From JAUIAS01 sp030425395 (GTDB taxonomy: Bacteria > Pseudomonadota > Alphaproteobacteria > Rhodobacterales > Rhodobacteraceae): a stretch of 64,000 nucleotides of DNA. The stretch lies in contig CP121336.1 of assembly GCA_043553855.1 (NCBI GenBank), positions 3,286,001-3,350,000 of the forward strand, given 5' to 3'. The notes beneath the pieces are model-generated. The model was not told where the DNA came from and did not search any database. It saw only the letters and a program-made list of their open reading frames with translations. Below are positions 7,974 through 17,219 of this stretch, in pieces (the stretch's first letter is position 1; each line of letters begins with the position of its first letter). The position numbers were made by a program, and so were the translations under genes.

Positions 7974-8315
7974 ATGAAACTTGGATTGGTTATTCTTGGT
8001 GGGGTGCTTGCTGGGGTCGCGTCGATCGCCGCTGTGCCCAGCGTGGCTCAGGGTAGTTTTCAGAATTCCCAACGTGCCAGCATTCACAGCGGGCAGGCAT
8101 CAAGCCACGGGTCGGTGGCCATAGCGCAGGGCGTGGCATCAATCATCGCGGTTCCGGTGACAGTGATCGGCGGCGGGCTGACAGTTTCCGGTGCTGGGTT
8201 GCAAGCCTCGGGGGCAGGGGCGTTGCAATCGGGCAATGAGCTTATGCGAACCGGAACAGGTGGCGCGGCCCCTGCCACCATGGTGACGGCTGATCCCGCG
8301 CCAACCCTCAAATGA
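7974..8315 (+). CDS. Small exported protein of unknown function
   Basis: This 113-residue protein has a typical Sec signal peptide (lysine, then a run of L/V/I/G/A, cleavage probably after AVPSVAQ near residue 25). The mature part is rich in Ser, Gly, Ala and Gln, with repeated QASS/GASG-type patterns and a central stretch of small and beta-branched residues (VASIIAVPVTVIGGG). It therefore probably lies in the periplasm or at the outer membrane. GGGAGG stands 7 nt before the ATG. It is first in a cluster with the DUF2145 gene 13 nt downstream and the TetR gene, and lies under the twin operators. Confidence 0.75.
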   Translation: MKLGLVILGGVLAGVASIAAVPSVAQGSFQNSQRASIHSGQASSHGSVAIAQGVASIIAVPVTVIGGGLTVSGAGLQASGAGALQSGNELMRTGTGGAAPATMVTADPAPTLK

Positions 8316-8328
8316 TTGGAACAAAACA

Positions 8329-9153
8329 ATGATCTATAGGATTATGTCCCTCTCGGGTCGTTTTTTCATGCTGTTTGTGTTGTTCTTTGGCCTGTCGGCG
8401 GGCAGCCCGGTTCAGGCCGGCAGCAGCGCCAACGGATCGCCGATACGCCCTATGTCCGAGATTTCAGCCTTTGCCGACCGGGTGCAACAGGATCTTGCCT
8501 CGCGGGGTGCGAATGTCGCGATTGTTGCCCGGATGGGCAGGGATCCCGCCACCCTGCCGGATGGGATCGAATTCACGCATGTCAGCTTTTGGGTCTATTC
8601 GCAGATCACGGATGCGGACGGAAATACGGGTTCGGGATACCGGGTCTACAATCTTTACCAGACACAGCGCAATGGAGCCAAAAGCGCCCTTGTCCAGGAC
8701 AGCCCGACAGACTTTTTTACGCCTGCATGGCGGATGACGGCGGGGATCATCATTCCCGATAAACGGTTGCAAAAGAAGCTGTTGAAGACCATCGCGTCGC
8801 CCGCCTATGCAAACCTTCACAATCCACGCTACTCGGTTCTGTCCAATCCGAATTCCCAGAGTTTTCAGAATTGCACGGAACATACGCTCAACGTGTTGAT
8901 GGCCAGCCTTTACGGAACGTCGGATATGGCGCGGATCAAGGCGAATATATCCGCCCATTTCACACCGCAACCCATCGCCATCGGTTCGGCCAAGCGTGCT
9001 CTTGCGTCGTTTGCCAGCCGGGCGATGACAACCCAGGACCACGGCGATACCGTTGCAACCACCACATTCGGGTCGATTGCGCGGTTCATGAAGACGCATG
9101 GTCTGGCAGCGCGCGTCTATCGGATGGATGCAAAGGGTATTCAGGCATTTTAG
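8329..9153 (+). CDS. DUF2145 family exported protein
   Basis: This 274-residue protein has a signal peptide (hydrophobic MLFVLFFGLSAGSPVQAG near residues 14-31) and the DUF2145 layout: the early FADRVQQDLASRGANVAIVARMG, the central THVSFWVYSQI, the cysteine motif NCTEHTLNVL near 185, HFTPQPI, and a C-terminal TTFGSIARFM. The Cys and His in the NCTEH motif could form a protease-like or transferase-like site, but the family activity is unknown. It is co-transcribed with the small exported protein 13 nt upstream, so the two may act together in the periplasm. Confidence 0.75.
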   Translation: MIYRIMSLSGRFFMLFVLFFGLSAGSPVQAGSSANGSPIRPMSEISAFADRVQQDLASRGANVAIVARMGRDPATLPDGIEFTHVSFWVYSQITDADGNTGSGYRVYNLYQTQRNGAKSALVQDSPTDFFTPAWRMTAGIIIPDKRLQKKLLKTIASPAYANLHNPRYSVLSNPNSQSFQNCTEHTLNVLMASLYGTSDMARIKANISAHFTPQPIAIGSAKRALASFASRAMTTQDHGDTVATTTFGSIARFMKTHGLAARVYRMDAKGIQAF

Positions 9154-9212
9154 ACGCGCCATGCCGTGCGGGGAAATTGACATGGGCTGCCACTTGTTTG
9201 ATTTAGGGCGAC

Positions 9213-9812
9213 ATGACCAAGCCCATGTCCCGACGCGAACGTAACCTTGCGGAAATCCGAGACCGCGCCACCCCCTTGGCCGAGGCCATCGTGTTCAACG
9301 AAGGGATCGAGGCGATGAGCGCGCGCAGGCTTGCGCGCGAACTTGGTATCTCGGTCGGATCTCTGTACAATGCGTTTGGCGATCTTGAGGCGGTCAAACG
9401 TGCCGTGATCGGCAATTCCGCGCAGGCCCTCTCCGATCATCTTGCCGCAACCCTTGCCCGCGCCGAACCGAACCCGCGCAGCCGTGTGGTCGCCCTTGGC
9501 GAGGCCTATCTGGATTTTGCGATATCCGAGCCGCAACGCTGGTGGCTGTTGTTTGAATATCGCAATACCGTGTCGCCGGATCGCAAGGTCGAGGAATTCC
9601 AGATCGGTTTGCTGGATATGTTGGTGCGTGCCGGTGGTGGCGACCCCGCGTCCGAGAGCAGCAAGCAGTTCTTTCTGCTGCTTTGGGCGTCCGTGCATGG
9701 CTTGGTTTCTCTGGCCTGCCGCCCGACCATCGTTGCGATTGAACCTGATCTGGCCCGATCCCACATTCGCGATATGGTCCATTCGGGTTTCAATACTGCC
9801 GGATTACCTTGA
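9213..9812 (+). CDS. TetR-family transcriptional regulator
   Basis: This 199-residue regulator has an N-terminal TetR helix-turn-helix: AEAIVFNEGIEAMSARRLA followed by the recognition segment ELGISVGSLYNAFGDLEAV (about residues 25-65). The helical ligand domain includes WWLLFEYRN and a C-terminal effector region of the TetR_C type. It follows the exported-protein genes after about 60 nt. I infer that it binds the two TGAACG-N-CGTTCA palindromes upstream of 7974 and controls the cluster and itself. The ligand is unknown. Confidence 0.88.
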   Translation: MTKPMSRRERNLAEIRDRATPLAEAIVFNEGIEAMSARRLARELGISVGSLYNAFGDLEAVKRAVIGNSAQALSDHLAATLARAEPNPRSRVVALGEAYLDFAISEPQRWWLLFEYRNTVSPDRKVEEFQIGLLDMLVRAGGGDPASESSKQFFLLLWASVHGLVSLACRPTIVAIEPDLARSHIRDMVHSGFNTAGLP

Positions 9813-9980
9813 AGCTGGGCGGGTCCCCGTCGCGCCGTCCGTCGCGATCTTTCCATAGCGGCCAAGGCCCGGATCGGGGGCATATTTCTTTTCCCAAACC
9901 ACTGAAAACATGCATGATCATTTGGCGATATGCGTTGAATGCACTGTGCGTGTATCGCGATTTTTCGGAAAGGGTATGGC

Positions 9981-11504
9981 GTGGTGGTTGAACTCAGCAA
10001 GCGAAGCGGACGCAAGGAGCGGCTGGCGCGACGTGCGGCGAAGCCGGTTCTTGATCCGTGTCCGCCGGGTCCTGCGGGTGGGTCATACAAGCCGTTGCGC
10101 GATGCGGAACTGACAGCGATTTACCAAACGGCGCTGGCGCTTTTGGAAAACCTCGGGCTGGGCGAGGTGCCCGACAGGTTGCGTCGCGATCTTCTGGCGG
10201 CAGGGGCCCTGTGCAACGGGGCTGGGCGGGTTCTGTTTCCGGCCTCTTTGGTGCGCGATGCAATTGCCCATGCGGCCAAGAGCTTCACCCTGCACGGGCG
10301 CGATCCGGCCCGGTCGATCGAGGTGGGCGGCGACCGGGTCCATTTCGGCACCGGTGGCGCGGCGGTGCAGACCCTGGATCTGGACAGCCGCACCTATCGT
10401 CCCGCGACGCTGAACGATCTGCACGATTTCACCCGGCTTCAGGATACGTTGCCGAATATCAGCTGGTATACCCGCTGTTGCGTGGCCACCGATGTGCCGG
10501 ATAATTTCGATCTGGATGTGAACACCGCCTATGCCCTGTTGAAAAACACGACCAAGCCGGTGGCCACGTCTTTCACCCTTGCCGAATACGTGGCACCGAT
10601 TGTCGAAATGCTGGATATTGCGGCGGGGGGTGCGGGCGCGTTTTCCAAACGTCCGTTTCTCAAGGCTCATATCAGCCCGATCATTTCGCCCATGCGGTTT
10701 GGCGAGGATGCGGTTGACGTGGTTTATGAATGCATCCGGCACAATATTCCCATGTCTTGCATCACGGCCGCGCAGGCCGGAGCCACAGCACCTGCCACAT
10801 TGGCGGGATTTCTGGCGCAATCGCTCGCGGAAACACTGGCAAGCCTTGTCATGGTGCACGCGATTTCCCCCGGCTTTCCGATGGTGTTTTCAAACTGGCC
10901 GCTGGTCATTGACCTGCGCACCGGGGCCTTTTCGGGGGGCAGCGGTGAAACCGCTGTGCTGAACGCGGCATCTGCGCAATTGTCGAACTGGCTTGGCTTG
11001 CCCTCGGGCGTGGCCTGTTCGATGACCGATGCCAAGGCAATTGACGCGCAATACGGAATGGAAAAAGGCCTGACATCGCTTGCGGCGGCCTTGGCGGGCG
11101 GCAACCTGATCTACGAAAGTTCGGGCATGACCGCGTCGCTTCTGGGGGCGAGCTTTGAGGCGTTCGTTCTGGATGATGAAATGCATTCCCACACCTACCG
11201 CGCCCTGCGCGGGATCGAGGTGACGCCGGACAATCTGGGATATGACGCCATCGTGGATGCGGTGCTGGGGGATGGGCATTTTCTGGGTGGCCCACACACG
11301 CTTGCGGCGATGGAACGTGATTATTTCTATCCGTCGCTGGCGGATCGGGATGAACCACGCACCTGGGCGCAAGCGGGCGCAAAGGATGCGTGGGATGTCG
11401 CCAATGCCCGCGCCCGCGATATCCTGCGGCGTCACCGCCTTTGTTATCTCACCCCCCAGCAAGACGCAGAGATCCGGGCGCGGTTCAACATTCTGTCCCA
11501 ATAG
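9981..11504 (+). CDS. MttB-family (COG5598) methyltransferase, non-pyrrolysine
   Basis: This 507-residue protein belongs to the trimethylamine methyltransferase (MttB) superfamily. Typical segments are FGTGGAAVQTLD, the YALLKNTTKPVATSFT region, FLKAHISPIISP, and the Gly/Ser-rich barrel parts GAFSGGSGETAVLNAA and GLPSGVACSMTDAK. The frame has no internal TAG, so it is one of the non-pyrrolysine members that demethylate quaternary amines such as glycine betaine or related compounds and pass the methyl to a corrinoid protein. No corrinoid protein is encoded nearby. I chose GTG 9981 because GGAAAGGG precedes it. The next gene, matB, follows after about 70 nt, probably in one transcript. Confidence 0.82.
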   Translation: MVVELSKRSGRKERLARRAAKPVLDPCPPGPAGGSYKPLRDAELTAIYQTALALLENLGLGEVPDRLRRDLLAAGALCNGAGRVLFPASLVRDAIAHAAKSFTLHGRDPARSIEVGGDRVHFGTGGAAVQTLDLDSRTYRPATLNDLHDFTRLQDTLPNISWYTRCCVATDVPDNFDLDVNTAYALLKNTTKPVATSFTLAEYVAPIVEMLDIAAGGAGAFSKRPFLKAHISPIISPMRFGEDAVDVVYECIRHNIPMSCITAAQAGATAPATLAGFLAQSLAETLASLVMVHAISPGFPMVFSNWPLVIDLRTGAFSGGSGETAVLNAASAQLSNWLGLPSGVACSMTDAKAIDAQYGMEKGLTSLAAALAGGNLIYESSGMTASLLGASFEAFVLDDEMHSHTYRALRGIEVTPDNLGYDAIVDAVLGDGHFLGGPHTLAAMERDYFYPSLADRDEPRTWAQAGAKDAWDVANARARDILRRHRLCYLTPQQDAEIRARFNILSQ

Positions 11505-11575
11505 CAGAGCACCTTTACGATCCGGCGCGGCTGAGGCAGAACAACCGCAACGCTGACCGAAGAAAGGAAATCACA

Positions 11576-13090
11576 ATGGCCAATCCTCTTTTTGACGGTC
11601 TGTTTGGCATTCATGCGGGCAAAACGACGCCGTTCCTGCATTTGCCCGATGGGCAGATCATGACCCATGACGGATTTCTGTCCCTTGCCGCGCAGATGGC
11701 CCATGTGATGGCGCGGCTTGGCCTTGCGCCGGGGGATCGGGTGGCGGTGCAGGTCGAAAAATCCCCTCAGGCGCTGGCGCTCTATGCGGCCTGCGCGCAG
11801 GCCGGGTTGGTGTTCTTGCCGCTCAACACCGGCTATACGGTGGATGAACTGCGCTATTTCATCGAAAACAGTGGTGCGTCTCTGATCGTGTGTGACGTTG
11901 GCAATGTGATCGCGTTGCGCGAAATGGCCGGGCCGTTGGGGGCCCGAACCGAAACGTTGAATGCCGATGGCAGCGGCAGCCTGACCGATCAGGCCGGTGA
12001 GATGCCCACCGCATTCGACACGGTTGCCCGCAGCGGTGATGATCTGGCCGCGTTCCTCTATACTTCGGGCACTACGGGGCGGTCCAAAGGCGCGATGCTG
12101 ACGCAGGACAACCTGTTGTCCAATGCGCATACACTGGTCGATGAGTGGCGTTTTGGCCCTGACGACGTGCTTTTGCACGCGCTCCCCATCTTTCACACGC
12201 ATGGGCTGTTCGTTGCGACGAATGTTGTGCTGGCTTCCGGAGGCAGCATGATATTCCTGCCCAAGTTCGATGCGGGCCAGATCATCCGGCTGATGCCTCA
12301 GGCAACCACGATGATGGGGGTGCCCACGTTCTATACCCGGCTTCTGGATGACGACAGCTTTACCCGCGATGTGGCAGCGCATATGCGGCTGTTCGTGTCC
12401 GGGTCCGCACCGCTGCTGGCGGAAACCCATGTGCAATTCGAAAACCGCACCGGGCATCGCATTCTTGAGCGGTACGGGATGACCGAAACCAACATGAACA
12501 CGTCCAACCCCTATGAGGGCGAACGCCGGGCGGGCACGGTCGGCTTCCCCCTTCCGGGCGTCGATCTCAAGATCACCGACGCCGAAACCGGCGACACCTT
12601 GCCCCAAGGCGAGATCGGCCAGATCGAGGTGCGCGGCCCGAACGTTTTCAAGGGCTATTGGCAGATGCCCGAGAAAACCGCCGCGGAACTGCGCGAAGAC
12701 GGGTTCTTTATCACCGGTGATCTGGGGCGCATCGACGGGGACGGCTATGTTCACATTGTGGGGCGCAACAAGGATCTGATCATTTCGGGCGGCTACAATA
12801 TCTATCCCAAGGAAATCGAGCTGGTTCTTGACGATCAGCCCGGCGTTCTGGAAAGCGCAGTGATTGGCGTGCCGCACCCTGATTTCGGTGAAACCGTTCT
12901 GGGGGTGATCGTGCCGCAGGCAGGGGCCACGCCCGACAGCGACGCCATCATGGAAGCCGTGCGCGCGTCTTTGGCGCGTTTCAAGCATCCGCGTCGTCTG
13001 ATCGTGGTGGATGCGCTGCCGCGCAACACGATGGGCAAGGTGCAAAAGAACCTATTGCGCGACCGTTACGGCGATATGTTTACCGCCTGA
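11576..13090 (+). CDS. matB: Malonyl-CoA synthetase
   Basis: This 504-residue ANL-superfamily acyl-CoA synthetase carries the P-loop YTSGTTGRSKGAML (near residue 160), the A5-like ERYGMTETNMN, the A7/A8 ITGDLGRIDGDGYVHIVGR with KDLIISGGYNIYPKEIE, and the A10 lysine in RNTMGKVQKN. Length and motifs (GMTETNMNTSNPY, GGYNIYPKEIE) fit MatB, which makes malonyl-CoA from malonate, ATP and CoA in the cytoplasm. AGAAAGGA precedes the ATG. It lies directly after the MttB-like gene. An AEC-type transporter on the other side of the tRNA could import malonate, but this is inference. Confidence 0.88.
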   Translation: MANPLFDGLFGIHAGKTTPFLHLPDGQIMTHDGFLSLAAQMAHVMARLGLAPGDRVAVQVEKSPQALALYAACAQAGLVFLPLNTGYTVDELRYFIENSGASLIVCDVGNVIALREMAGPLGARTETLNADGSGSLTDQAGEMPTAFDTVARSGDDLAAFLYTSGTTGRSKGAMLTQDNLLSNAHTLVDEWRFGPDDVLLHALPIFHTHGLFVATNVVLASGGSMIFLPKFDAGQIIRLMPQATTMMGVPTFYTRLLDDDSFTRDVAAHMRLFVSGSAPLLAETHVQFENRTGHRILERYGMTETNMNTSNPYEGERRAGTVGFPLPGVDLKITDAETGDTLPQGEIGQIEVRGPNVFKGYWQMPEKTAAELREDGFFITGDLGRIDGDGYVHIVGRNKDLIISGGYNIYPKEIELVLDDQPGVLESAVIGVPHPDFGETVLGVIVPQAGATPDSDAIMEAVRASLARFKHPRRLIVVDALPRNTMGKVQKNLLRDRYGDMFTA

Positions 13091-13269
13091 CGCATCGCCA
13101 CACAGCGGCGCGCCTTTGAGCGGCGAGCGAATTTCATCCTGAAAACAAAAGGATAAGCGCGTCTTCTCAGGCAGGGTTCTAGGTGGTTCACAAAGTTGCA
13201 CAAACTGCGAAAAAACCTCTTCACATCGCCGCGGGGACAGGCTAAACCGCGCCCATCCTGTCGGGACGT

Positions 13270-13356
13270 GCGGTCGTGGCGGAATTGGTAGACGCGCAGC
13301 GTTGAGGTCGCTGTGGGGTAACACCCGTGGAGGTTCGAGTCCTCTCGACCGCACCA
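13270..13356 (+). tRNA. tRNA-Leu (anticodon GAG)
   Basis: An 87-nt cloverleaf. The acceptor GCGGTCG pairs with CGACCGC, the D-arm contains AATTGGTAGA, the anticodon stem CAGCG/CGCTG encloses TTGAGGT with anticodon GAG, a long variable arm follows, and the T-arm GGTTCGAGTCC is present. The CCA end is encoded (13354-13356). Confidence 0.95.
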
Positions 13357-13505
13357 TTCACCCAGTTGGGTGAAGGCAGGAAGTCTTCAGATCAAATCAG
13401 AAGTTGCGAGTGAGCTATCACAGTTCAGAGCGCGTATTTATGTCGATCACCGTTCTGTGCAGGGACGTTGTTTTCTGGCCTGAGGTTAGCCCGGGGCCTG
13501 ACACA

Positions 13506-14435
13506 TCAGCCAAGAAGTGTCAGCCACACCCATGCGGTGATCAATGTGGCACCGGTGGCCACCAGCACAGACGATGCCGCGACCCGTTTAGCGCGACCAT
13601 ACATGTTGGCAAAGATATAGGCGTTAAAGCCCGGTGCCATGGCTGCCGTCAGAACCGCGGAACGGAACAGATCCTGCGGCAGCGACAGCGCCGTGCCAAA
13701 GCCCCAGACCAGCGCCGGATGCACCACAAGGGCGATGGCGCAGACGTAAAAGATGGTGCGCAGATCGCCTTCGGGGCGATATTGCACCAGCACCCCACCA
13801 AGCGCGAAAAGCGCGCCGGGCAGGGCGGCGCGGATAATCAGACCCAGAGCATCGTCCAGAACCTGCGGAAGCGTCGTGCCCGAAATATTGACCAGAAAGC
13901 CCAGCCCGATCCCAAGGATCAGCGCGTTCGAGAACATCGCCTTGAGAACCGCGATGACTAGCGCGCTGCTGCTTTTGCCGCGATTGCGGGTGATTTCCAT
14001 CGCAATAATGCCGACCCCATAGCAAAACGGCGAATGCATCGCGACAATCGCATAGTTGCCGGTCATTGCATCCGCGCCATAGGCGCGTTCGGTGATCGGA
14101 AGCCCCAGCAGGATCGAGTTTGAGAACAGGCAGGCAAAGCCGATGGCGACGCTGTCTTCCCAATCGCGGTCAAAGAGAAAGCGCGCGCCGAACATCCCCA
14201 GCAAGAAACAGATGAATGCCCCGGCATAGAATGACGTCAAAAGCGCCGGGTCGAAACCTTGTTGCAGGTCGATCTTGGCCAGCGCGTTGAACAAAAGGCA
14301 AGGAATCGCAAAGCCTTGCGTGAACTTCATGATGCCTTCGATATGGCTGGGCGTAAACATGCCCTGACGGGTTGCCAGATACCCGGCGCCGATCACCAGA
14401 AAGACCGGCAGAATGACATCAATCAGAACTTGCAC
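13506..14435 (-). CDS. AEC-family transporter (auxin efflux carrier-like)
   Basis: This 309-residue integral membrane protein has about ten hydrophobic segments arranged as two halves, beginning VLIDVILPVFLVIGAGYLA and ending with VLVATGATLITAWVWLTLLG. AEC features such as LPCLLF-like IPCLLFNAL, FSNSILLGLPI and the late GFNAYIFANMYG are present. The family includes the malonate carrier MdcF; the nearby malonyl-CoA synthetase makes malonate a reasonable but unproven substrate. It overlaps no gene; the MBL gene ends 7 nt upstream of its start, so both are probably in one transcript with tatD. Confidence 0.85.
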   Translation of the reverse strand: MQVLIDVILPVFLVIGAGYLATRQGMFTPSHIEGIMKFTQGFAIPCLLFNALAKIDLQQGFDPALLTSFYAGAFICFLLGMFGARFLFDRDWEDSVAIGFACLFSNSILLGLPITERAYGADAMTGNYAIVAMHSPFCYGVGIIAMEITRNRGKSSSALVIAVLKAMFSNALILGIGLGFLVNISGTTLPQVLDDALGLIIRAALPGALFALGGVLVQYRPEGDLRTIFYVCAIALVVHPALVWGFGTALSLPQDLFRSAVLTAAMAPGFNAYIFANMYGRAKRVAASSVLVATGATLITAWVWLTLLG

Positions 14436-14441
14436 AGGCGA

Positions 14442-15239
14442 TCAGACCTCGTACCGGATCACCATGCCGTCATATGCGGGGGTAATGTGATCTGGGGTTT
14501 CGGCGTCCACGGTGCGATAATCAAGGTCGATATGCATGTTGGTCAGAACCGCGCGACGGGGTTTGACCCGGTCGATCCAGTCCAGCGTCATATCCAGATG
14601 CGCATGTGTGGGGTGGGGCGCGCGGCGCAATGCGTCCACGATCCAGCAATCCAACCCGTCGAGTTCGGGCCAGACATCGTCGTAGATTTCGACCACATCC
14701 GGCAGGTAGGCCAGATCGCCCACGCGAAAGCCCAAGGATTCGATCGCGCCATGGCCCACCTCGAACGGGCGCAGGGTGATATCTCCGCCGGGGCCGGAAA
14801 TGGTGAACGGGCCGTCGATTGTCTTCATTTCGAGGATCGGCGGATAGGGCGATCCTTCGGGTTGCACAAACGCATAGCCAAAGCGCGAAAACAGCGCGTT
14901 CTGCGTGTCGCCATCGGCCCAGACGGGAATGCGCGCGCGCATGTTGAACACGATCATCCGCAGATCGTCGATGCCATGCACATGATCGGCGTGGGAATGG
15001 GTATAGACAACCCCGTCCAGCCGCCCGGTGCCGGTGTCCAGAAGCTGGCTGCGCATATCAGGGGTGGTGTCGATCAGGACGGTTGTGATGCCTTCGGTAT
15101 CTTCGCGTTCGATCAGCATTGAACAGCGACGCCGGGTGTTGCGCGGTTCTGACGGGTCGCAATCGCCCCAGTGGCCACCAAGGCGCGGCACGCCCCCCGA
15201 CGATCCGCATCCCAGAATGGTGAATCTCATTTCTGCCAT
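14442..15239 (-). CDS. MBL-fold metallo-hydrolase (PhnP-like)
   Basis: This 265-residue protein has the metallo-beta-lactamase signature THSHADHVHGID near residue 80 (HxHxDH), the upstream LIDTTPDMRSQLL, and the later histidines in FEVGHGAIE and TNMHIDLDY. The N-terminus FTILGCGSSGGVPRLGGHWG is typical of the PhnP/RNase Z-like phosphodiesterase subgroup that accompanies TatD in Rhodobacteraceae. Predicted to be a cytoplasmic metal-dependent phosphodiesterase. The start codon overlaps the tatD stop by one base, so they are coupled. Confidence 0.88.
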   Translation of the reverse strand: MAEMRFTILGCGSSGGVPRLGGHWGDCDPSEPRNTRRRCSMLIEREDTEGITTVLIDTTPDMRSQLLDTGTGRLDGVVYTHSHADHVHGIDDLRMIVFNMRARIPVWADGDTQNALFSRFGYAFVQPEGSPYPPILEMKTIDGPFTISGPGGDITLRPFEVGHGAIESLGFRVGDLAYLPDVVEIYDDVWPELDGLDCWIVDALRRAPHPTHAHLDMTLDWIDRVKPRRAVLTNMHIDLDYRTVDAETPDHITPAYDGMVIRYEV

Positions 15240-16045
15240 CAGGCGTCTGCCTTCCAGCCTGCCACCTTGGTGAACAGGCGATCAAAGTTGGCCTGGGTCC
15301 GGGCGGCGAAATCGGCATAGTCCATGCCGAACACCTCGGCCCCCACGCGCGCGGTGTGCGCTGTGTAGGCGGGTTCGTTGCGCTTGCCCCGTTTGGGCGG
15401 CGGCGCGAGATAGGGTGCGTCGGTTTCCACAAGGATGCGGTCCACCGGGGCGGCGGCAAAGATATCGCGCAATTCGGCGCTTTTGGGAAAGGCCGCGATG
15501 CCGGACATGGACAGGTAGAACCCCAGATCAAGGGCGGCGCGGGCGAGTTCGGCACTGGAAGAGAAACAGTGCATCACGCATGAATAGGCACCGTTGCGGT
15601 ATTCTTCTGTCAGAATGCGCGCCATGTCCGCGTCTGCCGCGCGGGCGTGGATGATCAGGGGCAGCCCGGTTTGCCGGGCGGCGGCAATATGGGTGCGCAG
15701 AGAGGTTTGCTGAATGTCGGCGCTGTCCTGAGTATAATGATAATCCAGCCCGGTTTCCCCGATACCTACGAATTTCGGATGCGCGGCAAGGGCGGTCAGA
15801 TCGTCCACGGTGGCCAGCGGTTCGTCTGCCGCGCTCATTGGATGGGTGCCTGCGGCATAGAACACCGGTGCATAGGTTTCAGCGATGGCGCGCACTTGCG
15901 GTTCAAGGCGCAGACGGGTGCAGATGGTGACCATCCGCGTCACCCCTGCGGCCAGCGCGCGTGCCACGATCTCGTCGCGCTCATCGTTGAAATCCGGGAA
16001 ATCCAGATGGCAATGGCTGTCGGTAATTTCTGGCAAGTCGGTCAT
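15239..16045 (-). CDS. tatD: TatD-family metal-dependent DNase
   Basis: This 268-residue TIM-barrel hydrolase has the metal ligands in SHCHLDFPDF near the N-terminus, GIGETGLDYHY near 95, LPLIIHARAADAD near 130, MHCFSSSAELA, and the terminal ETDAPYLAPPPKRGKRNEPA. TatD proteins are magnesium-dependent 3'-5' nucleases in DNA repair and quality control. It lies in the conserved order tmk-holB-tatD-MBL, transcribed leftwards. Confidence 0.93.
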   Translation of the reverse strand: MTDLPEITDSHCHLDFPDFNDERDEIVARALAAGVTRMVTICTRLRLEPQVRAIAETYAPVFYAAGTHPMSAADEPLATVDDLTALAAHPKFVGIGETGLDYHYTQDSADIQQTSLRTHIAAARQTGLPLIIHARAADADMARILTEEYRNGAYSCVMHCFSSSAELARAALDLGFYLSMSGIAAFPKSAELRDIFAAAPVDRILVETDAPYLAPPPKRGKRNEPAYTAHTARVGAEVFGMDYADFAARTQANFDRLFTKVAGWKADA

Positions 16046-16100
16046 GGGTCACTTGGGCGGTCCGGTTCATGTGCCGTCGGGCAGGTCGGTAGGACACCGA

Positions 16101-17219
16101 TCAGGCGGCAGCAGTTTTTTCAATGCTCAGAACCGTATCTAGGACAACAGCGGCGGGGTCAAGATTGGCCGCCAGCGCGCGGCGGGCGCGGGCCGAGACT
16201 TCGGCCGCCTTGTCGGCCCAGTGGCGCGCGGCGCGCGCATCCGGTGACAGGCGTTGCAAAACCGCGCTTTCGCCGTCGGCGGCTTCGGGTGGGGGCGTGG
16301 CGCTGGCCCCGGTGCGGGCCAACCGCGCCAGCAGGATATCGAGCATATCGAGGATCAAACCGGCCCGGTCGGCGGCGTCGCGTCCTGCTGCTTTGCGTGA
16401 CAGGGCCGCAGCGCGCCCGCGATCCAGCCGGGGAAGCCCCCCCAGCAGCGCCAGCAGATCGGCATAGATCGTCAGCCCGTCCTGCGACAGCAATTGCATC
16501 GCAGCGCCCACCGATCCGCCCGACAACTCCGCCAGATGGCCCGCGGCCTGCGCTGGCACGGCGACACCGGCCTGATCCAGCGCGCGGGCCATGTCCTGCG
16601 GTCCCAACGTTGACAGCCTGAGCGTGCGGCAGCGGGACTTGATCGTCGGCAACAGGCGCGTGGGCTGGTGTGTTATCAGCATCAGCACCGCGCGTGCGGG
16701 CGGTTCCTCAAGGGTTTTCAACAGGGCATTGGCGGCTTGCGTGGTCATGTCGTCGGCGGCATCCACGATCACGATGCGCCGCCCGCCATGGGCCGCGGAC
16801 AGGCCAAAGAACGGCACCAGCGCGCGCACGTCTTCGACAGCGATCTGCTTGCGCAGAACGCCCCGGTCGTTGGGGGTGCGGATCACCTGTTTCAGCCCCG
16901 GTGTCGCGCCCGACAGCATGTTGCGCGCAACCGGATGATCGTCGGGGATGTCCAGCGTTTCAGGGGGCGGCGGAGCACCGAACAGCCCGTCTGTTTCCGG
17001 TTCAGGTGTTGCCAGAAGGAACCGCGCAAAGCGCCACGCCAGCGTGGCCTTGCCGATGCCTTTCGGCCCGGTGATCATCCACGCGTGATGCAGCCGCCCC
17101 GAATTGAACCCGCCCAAAAGCTCTTGTTCGGCGTCATGGTGGCCAAAGATCCTGTGCGTTTCGCGCGGGTGGGGCGCGCCGGGCAGTTGATCCGACGGCA
17201 GGGGGAGATCGTCACTCAT
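16101..17219 (-). CDS. holB: DNA polymerase III subunit delta'
   Basis: This 372-residue clamp-loader subunit has a P-loop MITGPKGIGKATLAWRFARF near residue 50, a Walker-B-type IVIVDAADDMTTQAANALLK, and the SRC-like sensor LPTIKSRCRTLRLSTL typical of DnaX/HolB proteins. It acts in the clamp loader at the replication fork. Its start overlaps the tmk stop by 4 nt. The P-loop GPKGIGKA deviates a little from the consensus GKT/S, which is usual for delta'. Confidence 0.92.
   Translation of the reverse strand: MSDDLPLPSDQLPGAPHPRETHRIFGHHDAEQELLGGFNSGRLHHAWMITGPKGIGKATLAWRFARFLLATPEPETDGLFGAPPPPETLDIPDDHPVARNMLSGATPGLKQVIRTPNDRGVLRKQIAVEDVRALVPFFGLSAAHGGRRIVIVDAADDMTTQAANALLKTLEEPPARAVLMLITHQPTRLLPTIKSRCRTLRLSTLGPQDMARALDQAGVAVPAQAAGHLAELSGGSVGAAMQLLSQDGLTIYADLLALLGGLPRLDRGRAAALSRKAAGRDAADRAGLILDMLDILLARLARTGASATPPPEAADGESAVLQRLSPDARAARHWADKAAEVSARARRALAANLDPAAVVLDTVLSIEKTAAA

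Noticed and set aside
9981..11504. Pyrrolysine-containing trimethylamine methyltransferase
   Set aside because: The frame has no in-frame TAG and no pyl genes are near, so it belongs to the non-pyrrolysine part of the family.
11444..13045. 533-codon minus-strand frame
   Set aside because: Antisense to matB, which has all motifs of the enzyme family. The minus frame is rich in His, Gln and Arg, as usual for such shadows.
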